64,000 nucleotides of DNA from Thermothelomyces thermophilus ATCC 42464. Lineage: Eukaryota > Ascomycota > Sordariomycetes > Sordariales > Chaetomiaceae. The position numbers were made by a program, and so were the translations under genes. The stretch spans positions 930,001-994,000 of the forward strand of contig NC_016473.1 in the NCBI RefSeq assembly GCF_000226095.1. Direction: 5' to 3'. Numbering within the stretch: position 1 is the first letter of the stretch; each line of letters opens with the position of its first letter. The notes below the pieces were generated by a model. That model saw nothing but the letters and a program-made list of their open reading frames with translations, was not told where the DNA came from and ran no database searches. Shown piece by piece: positions 34,859-44,308 of the stretch.

Positions 34859-37600
34859 ATGGCCGGTGTCCAAGCCATGCCGTTCACAGCAAGCGAACTT
34901 CCCCACTCGGCAAACAAGGAGAGGGCCGGCTTCTGCTGGCAGGGCGTGCCAGGGGCAGCGTCGACGGATATCTTTGACCAGTACGTAGAGCTAGGTGACT
35001 CCGACGCGGAATCTGCCTCTGGCCAGAGCGGCGGCTTCGGCCGGCTTGTCCAGCTCGACCAGCTCGATCAGCTCGGCTTCTCTGAACTGCCGTCCATGAC
35101 GCCTCACGTGTCATTGGACCAGATAATGGCCCCGGGCGGAGGAGCTCAGGGAGGACCTGAAGCTCAGAGCCGGCCCTCAGAGCTGAAACGTGATCATGAG
35201 GTTGCTGGCGCGAGTCCATCACCCAGAGTCTGCCAACCAAGCCAACATTTGCACCCGCTTTACCGAGCCCAGACAGATATGGTGTTGCTGAACAGCGTCG
35301 GCGACACCCCAGGTGGTGGCTCCATCTCGGACTCGGAGCTGCTGAATCTCGAAGGGTTGACGATGCGGTCCCCACGCATCCAGATCCCGCACCTGTCTAC
35401 GTCCGAGCCCGCGTCGCCCCCCTCCGGCGCCGCCAGCCCTCGCAAAGTCAGCCAACTGGGCACACTCTGCACCAAGATCCGCAACATGACGGCCACCCTA
35501 CAAGGGATGAATTCAGAGACCTCGTCGGAGCCACCCACCCCGTCCTCGGTCCCTGCCATGTCGACACCCCAGCCGGAACCAGCAGCGAGCATGCCAGGCC
35601 GACCGCAGCGACCATCGTCCCCCTTCGCCAGCATCCTGCCCGAGGACGTGCAGCGATTCGTTGCCGGCAGCGAGCCCAACCTCGTCAACGGGTACCTCAG
35701 GGGTTCTTTCAACCCCTCTGGCCTGCTCAATGACCAATTTGTGCACCCTCTGCAGCTCAACGGCGGCGCGATGCACCAGACGCCGCTGTCGACTGCCCCC
35801 ATCGCGGATGGCTTGCGGCTGCCCGTGTCAGCTCTCGACGGGAAACCGCTGTGGACGACGGCGCCAGGTACCTACCTCGACGGCGGGGGCGGGGACGACG
35901 ACGCCAACACGTGGTGGGATCCATCCTCGGACGCCATGGACACCGACGTCCCCGCAGTCTCCTATCATGCTGCCGTCAACGAGCGCAGCAGCTCGTTGAA
36001 CATGGGTGTTCAGCTACATCACCGGCAAAGCTTCGAATACCCGGCCCCGCCGGGCACCAATGACACCACCAACACCGTCACCACCACCATCTTCGGTTCA
36101 AAAGGCATGATGCTGCACACGCCTCAGCCCCGTGGGATCCCGTCGGCGGTCCTGCATAGCGACGTCTCGGCCCACCGCCCGACCCGCGCCGACTGTCACC
36201 ACCGCCGCCCCAGACCACGGGCTTCATCCTTGAGCGCCCGCCACCACCAGCAGCACCAGTACGGCCCGGGCGTCTCTCCGCGCAAAGGCCGGACGGTCAA
36301 AGGGAGCGGGAGCGCCAGCGCCAGCCGAATTGCCTCGACGTCGCCGTCGCCTCGGCCTCCGGCTTTCGCTCCAGGTCCAAACGGCAGCCTCTTGCACGGC
36401 CGCAGCGCCTCCATGCAGACGCTGCACTACTCGGGTTTGGCCGCAGGGCTATCAGCGGACGGAGGCGCAGCGATCCACAAGCGCAAGAGCTGGACGGGCC
36501 GCCGCACGTCGTCATCCTCGTCATCGCTGCACCATCAGTACCACGGTCTTGCCATGACGGCGGCGGCGGCGGCGGCGGCGGCGGTAGCAACTACCGCGGG
36601 CGGTAACGACGACCCGCCATCCGCCTCTTCTCCCCGGAGAAGAAGGAGAACAAACACCGGGACGGGGTCCCGACCAGCCTCCATCTCCTCCTCCGCCTCC
36701 TTTCCCCCGTCCCATTTCCACCCCCACGGCACCAGCCTGGACAATCTCCCCAACCTCGAACCAACCACCGCCGCCACCACTAGCAAAACAAAGACAGCCT
36801 GCGCTCACCCCTCCCTTCACCGCGCAACGGAAGACAGAGCGCATAACAAAGACAAGGACAAGGACAAGGACAAGAACAAGGACAGGAGCAGAAACCGGGA
36901 CCGGGACCGGGACCGAGAAAGAGACCAGAGCAAGGCGGCGGCGGCGGCGGCAGCGGCAGACAAGCCGACGCCGGCGGACGGCTTCGTCAACTACACCCCG
37001 CAGGACCGCGCCCTCCTCATGACGGGCGTCGCGCCCTCGGGCAGCTCCAAGACCAAGGCCCGCCGCGAGCGCGAGGCCGCCGAGCGCCAGCGCGCCCTCC
37101 GCGCCCGCCTCGCCCGCATGGTCGCCCTGCACGCCGCCGCCGCCGCCGCCACCGCCACCGCCATCACGGGCACGGGCACGGGCACGACGAAGAACGCGGG
37201 GACGGCTAATATTCCGCCTTGCAGGGGTGATCATGATGGTGATCATGATCATGATGGTGATGATGGACTCGACGGCTGGGGCGGCGCGCCGGGCTCGGGT
37301 TCGGGTTCGGGCCCGGGCTTAGGTGCGTGTTTAAATCTGGGTTTGGACTTGGATCTGAATATGGGTCTGGGTCCGGGTCCGGGTCCGGGTCTGGGGCTAG
37401 TAGGACTCTGGAATGGGAACGGAGACGGGACGGGCCTGGCGTTGTGCCGGAACGACCACCACGGGCGGCGGCGAAATGGGGGCGGCGCCGACGGGGTCCT
37501 TGTGGCCGGCGCTCGCGAGATGGGGGTGAGTGTAGGCATGGCAACGAAGTCGTCCACGGACGAGGCCGGGGACGGGGTTGTTGGGGTTGGTGTTGTGTAA
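34859..37600 (+). CDS. wetA: WetA-type developmental regulator (conidial maturation)
   Basis: A single 913-residue frame with no apparent intron. Near the N-terminus FCWQGV...STDIFDQYVEL matches the WetA-like start. The diagnostic block FVNYTPQDRALLMTGVAPSG followed by SSKTKARREREAAERQR lies at about residues 708-745 and is the conserved ESC1/WetA-related domain. WetA acts in the nucleus in late conidiogenesis, controlling spore-wall maturation and trehalose accumulation downstream of BrlA and AbaA in Aspergillus; the Neurospora counterpart is wet-1. The protein is far longer than Aspergillus WetA (roughly 550 residues from memory). It is inflated by low complexity: polyalanine (about 561-575, 695-700), a KDKDKDKNKDRSRNRDRD run (about 663-682) and a Gly/Pro/Leu-rich tail of about 140 residues after the domain. 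It was probably generated by repeat expansion; an unspliced intron near the 3' end cannot be excluded. Confidence 0.85.
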   Translation: MAGVQAMPFTASELPHSANKERAGFCWQGVPGAASTDIFDQYVELGDSDAESASGQSGGFGRLVQLDQLDQLGFSELPSMTPHVSLDQIMAPGGGAQGGPEAQSRPSELKRDHEVAGASPSPRVCQPSQHLHPLYRAQTDMVLLNSVGDTPGGGSISDSELLNLEGLTMRSPRIQIPHLSTSEPASPPSGAASPRKVSQLGTLCTKIRNMTATLQGMNSETSSEPPTPSSVPAMSTPQPEPAASMPGRPQRPSSPFASILPEDVQRFVAGSEPNLVNGYLRGSFNPSGLLNDQFVHPLQLNGGAMHQTPLSTAPIADGLRLPVSALDGKPLWTTAPGTYLDGGGGDDDANTWWDPSSDAMDTDVPAVSYHAAVNERSSSLNMGVQLHHRQSFEYPAPPGTNDTTNTVTTTIFGSKGMMLHTPQPRGIPSAVLHSDVSAHRPTRADCHHRRPRPRASSLSARHHQQHQYGPGVSPRKGRTVKGSGSASASRIASTSPSPRPPAFAPGPNGSLLHGRSASMQTLHYSGLAAGLSADGGAAIHKRKSWTGRRTSSSSSSLHHQYHGLAMTAAAAAAAAVATTAGGNDDPPSASSPRRRRRTNTGTGSRPASISSSASFPPSHFHPHGTSLDNLPNLEPTTAATTSKTKTACAHPSLHRATEDRAHNKDKDKDKDKNKDRSRNRDRDRDRERDQSKAAAAAAAADKPTPADGFVNYTPQDRALLMTGVAPSGSSKTKARREREAAERQRALRARLARMVALHAAAAAATATAITGTGTGTTKNAGTANIPPCRGDHDGDHDHDGDDGLDGWGGAPGSGSGSGPGLGACLNLGLDLDLNMGLGPGPGPGLGLVGLWNGNGDGTGLALCRNDHHGRRRNGGGADGVLVAGAREMGVSVGMATKSSTDEAGDGVVGVGVV

Positions 37601-39084
37601 TCTTTTGGTGCCCCCTCAAAGTGTTTCCGGTGTTCTTTGTCTCATTTTCTTTTTCTTGCCTTGCCTCGGAAGTGTTTTGGAATGAGGGGTGTGGGGGGAT
37701 GGGCTTGTTGAGAAGAGTGTACTAGTACTTTGTCCTGCCGTTTGTTTGCGCATTCGTCCCTGAAGCAGCTTCGACAGGCTGGGCTTTGAACGCAGTAGGA
37801 AGCACCCAGAGGGTGTTTGTTGTAATGATGGGTTATGTTACGTATGTATGTATGAGAGACGAGAACCAGGCGATGAAAGGACCCATACCCGGGCTTGAAG
37901 GGCGTAGCTAAGCGGTTGGGCAGCATGTCGGGGCTGGCTTCTTGCTTGCTTGCCTCTCTATCTGCTGTGCCTACCGGACATTGCTGGTGTCGAGTTGTCC
38001 CCGCTTGACCATGGGCAGACGTGTTCTGAGATAACCCTAAGATGGCATTCCCGGAACCACATCAGTGAATGGAGGCGAGGAAGGAAAATCACCCGACATC
38101 AACCTCGCCTTCCCGCTGTAGCCCTCACTCCTGTTTGTTACCCTTCCTTTCCGCTTCCGATAGACCAGTGCGAGTGAATAGGCGCGTGAATCTCATCCGA
38201 TTGGGCGGAGATGCAAAGAGAAGATTTGGGAAGATCCGGGTATAAAGAGAATCTCAGAACCTCCCAACCACACACATCCCACAAAACCCGAATAACAAGG
38301 GCACGTGGACCAAAAAAAATTCGACCCGACTGGATTAGAACTACACAACTAACCGATCCCATCCCAGCCCAAATCAATCAGGCAACGAAAACCATAGCCC
38401 GTCCTTCCGTGGACCCGACCACCCCAAGATTCAACCGCAGCCTGTCTTCCAGCCCAGCTGTTTTAAGAAGTCACCCGAGCTCATGTGTATATACAGCAGA
38501 AGCAATGTAGAGCATGTCGAAGCCCGCCCTCCAAAGCCAATAATCGGAGGAGAGCAGCACTTGAGATCATGCCCAAATACATGGCCCCTTTACGGAGCAT
38601 GTCGGTGCAGAAATGGAGCGTTTAAAAAAAAGGCATGTTCGAAAGAAACAGTATCCCTTGGCCTTTTCTCCCCAGGCCTGCCACTACCCCCGCGACGCCT
38701 TTTGATGCCCCTTCCCCCAAGCCAGTCGGTCAACAACAAGGTAAGAGGAAAATGATAAAATGTTTCAGGTGGCAGTTGGCTTAAGTGGTCGTGTTATCCA
38801 ACAACACGGCACGGCAGACTGATGCAAATAAGGGGTGGAGAGAGCGCGCGCGCTGGGTATCTGCTGAAAGCGAGCGATGGCACTCTTCGCACCGAAGCTA
38901 TTTGCTGGCTTCCTAAATATGCCCGTTATGGGCGAAGTGTTGCGGTCGTTTGTGTACCTCCAACCCGGAAAGAGAGAGAGGGAAAAAATAAATCGGCAAA
39001 ACTCCGTGTCCGTTTCGTCATTATGGTCAGATGCAGAGATGTGCAATCAGGAAAGCCGCGTCAAAGCGGCTTCAGCGGCATGGA
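37601..39084. other. Convergent intergenic region, 1.5 kb
   Basis: This lies between the 3' ends of wetA and the FLC gene. No gene seen; it should hold both polyadenylation regions. It contains a GTATGTATGTATG run near 37,841. All supported genes to the left are on +, all to the right on -. Confidence 0.6.
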
Positions 39085-41392
39085 TCAATGATCGTAGCCG
39101 GCGCCACGCTGCCAGGGGCTGGGGAGGGGGAGGGAAATTGGTCAGCGAGGTTGTATCACTGAGAAGCAGACAGAACTATGCTCACCTAGAATTATTCTGA
39201 GCTCTAAAGGCCGGGCCGTAGTTTGACGCGCCGAACGGGCTCGCCGGTCGCTCATTGAACCTCGGAGGACTCCGAGGGCCGTCGGCAGGGAACAAAGGCA
39301 TCGAGGGCGAAGCGGGAGCACGCGGCTGGCTGCTGAAGCCCGTCACGGAGCCGTTTGAGGGCACGACCAAGTGCTCGGTTTGGTGGCGCAACGAGTCCGA
39401 TGTGATGGACTCGGCATCATCGTCCAGGTCCAAGCCGCCCTTGAAGCCGCCCTTGTCGCCGCGCGCGGTTGCGGCAAGGGCGTCCAGCTCGGTGGTTTGG
39501 GCGAGGTGCGTCTGCGACTTCATGAACGAAGTCCTGTCGTCGGCCATGATCTGGTACCGGCCGTCGGGGTTCTCGCGGAAGAAGACGAAGATGGTGCTCA
39601 CGATGAGCATGAGCAGCAGGATCAAGGCGAAGACGGCGTTGGTGATCCACAGGATGACGCCGACGACGCCCGTGACGAGGGGCGGCTGGTTGAAGACCTC
39701 AGTAAAGATCATGAGGAAGATGGAATTGATAAAGTTGAGGGCGCAGATGGCGATGTTGAACGAGTTGGTCTTCTTATCCATCCACGGGCGGAGCACGCTG
39801 GCGGCGATCAGGGCGCCGGCCTCGAGGATGAGGAAGCCGACGGCCTGCACGGTTCCCTTGTCCTGCGCGAAGGCGATGAACATGGCCTTGACCAGGGCAT
39901 AGCCCAGAACGGGGACGATGAAATAGTAAGCCGAGGCCCGGAACTGCACGTACAAGAAACCCCACTTGTTGAGCGCCTGGGGATCCGAGAATAGGATGTA
40001 GGCGGGGTTGTTATGCATCAGGATGGAGCGGCGGGCAATCATGATGACCTTGTAGGCGGCCCATCCGAGCGTGATGACCATGCCAAAGAGGAAGAAGACG
40101 GCCAGGACGACCTCGGCGGCCGAGTCCTTCTGGGTGAACTCCCAGAGGCAGAGGATGGTCATCTGGGGGAAGCCGATCAGGGTGAGGCGGAATAGGATCC
40201 CCTTGAGGACGGTGAGCCAGCCGTTGCGGAACTCGAGAAACCTGTCGCTGGGCATCCACTTCTTCTTGACGGCCGTCTCGAGAAAGCCCTTGAAGGCCGC
40301 CACGGCGGCCGAGGTGAAGAGGACGAGGAGACAGAAGAAAATCAGGCCGGTCATGAAGAGGTTGGTCGACTCGATGCCGGCGCGGAATGCCACGCGCTGG
40401 ATGCCGTAGACAATGTAGCTGCCGGAGCTGGTCTGGATGTTGCCCCGCTTGATCAGGTCGCGCTTCATTATGGCCGACATGGGCTCGGAAATGCTCCTCG
40501 GCATCATGGCGAGCGAGCGTTTCGCCAAGCCCAGGCTCAGATTGACGGCGCGTTTCTCGACCTGAACCGAAACGGTGGTCAACGAGTCGAAGATGGTCGA
40601 CGGCGTACCGCCGGTGGCGCGCTGGTACCAGGTAAAAATATCCTGCATGAACCCGATGCGGATGATGCCCATGCTCCATTGGAAATCCTGAGTCCACGCC
40701 ATGACGACGGGCGGCAGGTGGACTCCGGTCAGACCGAGCATGGCCTGGGCCTGGAAGTAGCCAAAGAGGGAGAGGGCATTGGCGGCGACGTGGGCAGCCG
40801 CATTCTGGTGGCCCAGGCCGGAGACAATGGCCGAGGAGACCAAGGCGAGACCGGCAACGATGGCGGTGGCCCACTTGACACCGAGCAGGTCCACGGTCTT
40901 GCCGTTGGAGATGTCGGCCTCGACGCAGGCGACGCTCTGGCCGGCCTCGGAACCGTCCGTCCTGTTGATGAAGACGCGAACCTTGGCGTCGAGATCCGGG
41001 AAGGTGTAAGCGATCGAGGGGATTTGCTTGACGGCGTCCTCGCCGACGTTGAGGTTGAAGTTGAGCGGGATCTTGCCGGCCGTCATGGGGCAGAGACCGG
41101 CCAGGCCAACCTTGCACGGATCGACCGTCCTCTTGATGAACTGGTATCCGTAGGCCGAGATGGCGACATCAAAGACGACGTTGCCCTGGACCGACGAGAC
41201 GGCAACAATGTCGACATTGGCCGTGTGGTTTTTCGGCGTGAAAACGACCTTGAACAGGCTGGCGGTAAAGCCCGAGTTCTCCTGGCAGGCGTTCAACGAG
41301 TTGGACTGGAGGATATACTCGGCATGCGAGGGAGAGGCGAGGGCGGCGAGCGACGCCAGGGCCGCAAGCGGCCTCGTTATCGACCACCGCAT
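39085..41392 (-). CDS. FLC2: Flc2-like flavin carrier / TRP-like membrane protein
   Basis: Main exon 41,392-39,186, a 67-bp intron (39,119-39,185; GTGAGC donor, GCTGAC branch, CCCAG acceptor), then a 34-bp terminal exon to TGA at 39,085, giving 746 residues. The start is set by a signal peptide (MRWSITRPLAALASLAALASPSHA); an open frame extends 113 codons upstream but is not protein-like. An ML-like lumenal domain with paired cysteines (residues about 25-170) is followed by about nine membrane segments and a cytosolic Ser/Pro-rich tail, the architecture of the Flc/TRP-like family. Yeast Flc proteins act in the ER/Golgi in FAD import, calcium homeostasis and cell-wall integrity. The terminal exon supplies SPWQRGAGYDH, a family-typical C-terminus, supporting the splice. 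Failure to splice would stop at TGA inside the donor, giving ...NNSR. Confidence 0.88.
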
Positions 41393-44308
41393 TTCTGAGA
41401 ATTTATCTAGAGCAGTCGTCGACGAGCTGCAACCTTTATCTCTCGTCTTAAGAGGGTCAAGTCGGCGGCTAAGCCCAAGCTTTCCCTGGGGTGTGCGGTG
41501 TCGCGTCGTCCACCAGCTCTTCTTCCGCTGTCCCTTGTCCGCACCGAATCGAAAAAAAGAGCGAAATGGCAGCAGGTCGAATTGCTGAAATACGGTGTTT
41601 GTCAAAAAGGCACAATCGCGAGAGTTTCGAAATAAAAGAACAAAATGAAAAAAGAAAAAAATAGAATAGCAGGATTGTGTTCGACGATCGGCGGTTTGCG
41701 GCAGGGAACGAGGGTAAAGCCTGCCGGGCAACGAAAGCCGCTCTCAATCGGTGGTCGCTGTCGCTGTCGTTTGTCGTCGTCGCCGTCGTCGCCGTCGCCG
41801 CAACCCTGGCAGTGAGTGGTAAAACGATAGGAAGAAAGAAACCCCGTTTGCACGCGTCGAGTGTCAATCGGCGTTGAGTAAAAGGCCAACAAAGACGAAA
41901 CTGAAAGAATGGACGGCGGGTCGCCTCAGGTGTGTCTGGTGTCTGGTTGTCGGGTGTCGGGTGACGGGGGAAGCGCTGCGTAATAGGGGACAAAAACAGG
42001 GACACATGGGGTTGGCGACTGTCAAGTTGGTCCTCTGCAGGGGCGCTCGCCAAGGTACTTCCAGTTAATGCCGGCTGGGAGATTAGATTGATGAGTTAGT
42101 GGACGACCAGAGAAAGCAGCTAGAATACTTCAGAGTTGAAGGTACATTTCTAACGCATGGTCTGTGCGGTCCGCTGATCGACCAACATCTGCACCGTCCC
42201 TTTACGGAGTATTCTTGCCGTCTCGGAATCTAAATTAGCGGAGCATCTCGAGATGCAACGAGCCCAGGTGAATCACGTTTTCTCGGGACTGATGACCGTC
42301 ACGCTGGTCAGAACATGAAGAACCCCAGGATCTTGGCTGAGACCTGGGCATCGGGGCTATGAGAGCCGTGACAGCAAGCGAAGAGAAGGCGCGTTACGAA
42401 GCTTGGGTGCGGCTTCGTATGTACTGTACTACATACAGTACGTACTCCGTACAGTTCCCCTGAAGAGGCAGGGGGCGGCGCCTAAGCGACACTCTGCGGG
42501 CGCTTCACGGGGGCCCCGCTCCTTCCAAAGCAGGTAATCCGTATTCTTGAAGCCGTCTCCTGGGCTGCACCTTTCTCAGTTATTAAACCTACCGATCGTA
42601 AAAATGCTCGCTTTCATTTCTTTGCTGCTTGTCGTCCGTACCTCTTTGATTGTCTGAATTGCCTCAAGTGGCTGCTCGCGAGCAATGACGAATCCATGCG
42701 GCGCAGCTGACAACGGCGCCTTCCCGTTCATTTCGGCGCGGCAGAAAGAAATACGGGACACTGCACAGCCTCCTTCCCCTTGTTTCACTCAATTGGACCC
42801 CCGTCATGCCCGTCCCCCCCCCCCACCCCCCCGCCTCTACACTAGTGTCTCCGGAAAACGGCAGCAGGCAGGTTCAGGCTGGGTTCTTTTTCCGTTTGGG
42901 ATCCAGAGGTCCACACCGATTTCTCTCCCGCACAACGGCACGACGACTCGACTCGCCGGCAATGTTAGAGGCCGACAGAGGAAGCGGCACAGATCAGCGC
43001 TCCAGGTGGATGGTTGTTCTTTTTCCCCTGTTGTTCTGCAACGGAATTTCGGAGTTTCGATTCCAAAGAAGGGAGCCGCGCTGCCTGCGTGCGTTGTGTT
43101 CCATTCCTTCAATCGCAGCGCCCAATCACGCACGGCACACAACCACCCCCCCCCCCTTGCTGTCGTTGCCAAGGTGAGCAGCCCGAAGATCGGTGAAAGC
43201 AGCGAATCTTGTTCCCCTTTGAACGACGTCAGTGTGTTGGCCCTCTTTTGCCGAGGACGCGGTGAGTTGTTGGCGCGCTTGAGCTCTTGTTGTTTTCGTC
43301 TACCAACCACACTGTCGCTATAATGCACTTGGTTCTCGCATCCGCATCGATCTGCTTTGGGCCAGAGCGGTCCGCATTGTGATCCAGCGGCTCGGGAGTC
43401 GCACATGCGAAACATGATTTCCAGGGGTCTGTGTTTCTGCGTGTCGCGGTTATGCGTCTCGAGTCAATGTGACATTGACTCCCCAGTTTACTACTCCAAC
43501 CGGCCATGATAACCATCTGCGTCTACGGATCACACAAGTATAATGATCCGTACTGCGTATGAAGCGAGGAATGTTGGCCATTGTCCGCCGTAGGTGTGAA
43601 TTATATACGCTCGGTCGGCGAGATCCGCATACGTTTTAAACCACGGACGACGTAGCTAATCACACAACCGATGACGTTAGAGCGGAGGAAGAACAATTAA
43701 GCCTGCTAGTGACAGGCAATTCCTCATTCTCATTTGTCTCTCTGCTAGCAAAGGCTTCGTCCGCGTCCCACGGTGGCCATCTCACCTTCCGCAAACCCGC
43801 AGCCAACAGGCGGCATCTTACTGATCCTTCTGCCGGCCTGCGTTTAACTCTCCATCTTTGCGTGCGTGGATGTGTGAGCTGTGCGGCCGCGGTGTTACAA
43901 GGGATCCGGCTCCCTTACCCGTCATTGTATGCCCCGGTTTCATGTTGAGGTTCACCTGTCTGAATCGGGAGTGCCTATTCCAGAAAACACCAAAAAAGGT
44001 TGCAAGTACAGGATGAAGTACAAAGCAGCCCTATCGCGATCTGTGTGAATAGGTTTAGTTTAGACAATGTGTTTACCTATACTCCGTACCTACATGCAGA
44101 AGAAACAGCCCGACTTAAACATAGGGTATATAGGTAATGCATTTGTTGGTAAAGATCTGTCCTCCTCCCCTCCCCTTCCCACTCCCTCCCGACACCTCAA
44201 TGCTATGCATGAAACAGAGTCCCATGTTAACGCGGTAGATATCAAACCCGAAGAATAAAAGGAAGAATAAAAATAAGAAAGAAGATTACCTCCTCGTGCA
44301 ATACGACG
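41393..44308. other. Intergenic, 2.9 kb, FLC promoter side
   Basis: This holds the FLC 5' leader and promoter and the 3' flank of the DUF3433 gene. It includes a 194-codon frame on the FLC strand (42,053-41,469) whose composition (homopolymer runs of Phe, Ser, Thr) argues against a real protein, although an upstream ORF effect is possible. A dense cluster of TATGTACTGTAC / GTACTCCGTAC palindromic motifs lies at 42,417-42,456, with further CCGTA motifs near 42,199, 42,534 and 44,079. C-rich runs occur near 42,815 and 43,150. Confidence 0.55.

Noticed and set aside
36521-37252. 243-codon reverse frame within wetA
   Set aside because: Gly/Arg/Val-rich shadow of wetA low-complexity DNA.
41395-41731. 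In-frame 113-codon upstream extension of the FLC frame
   Set aside because: Composition is not protein-like and the signal peptide begins at the ATG at 41,392; an internal signal peptide would be lost with the longer start.
41469-42053. 194-codon frame just upstream of FLC on the same strand
   Set aside because: Rich in Phe/Ser/Thr homopolymers from T- and GC-repeat DNA; no domain, best seen as 5' leader sequence.
42685-43323. 212-codon forward frame upstream of FLC
   Set aside because: Biased Pro/Arg/Ser composition across C-rich tracts, no domain and no matching splice structure.
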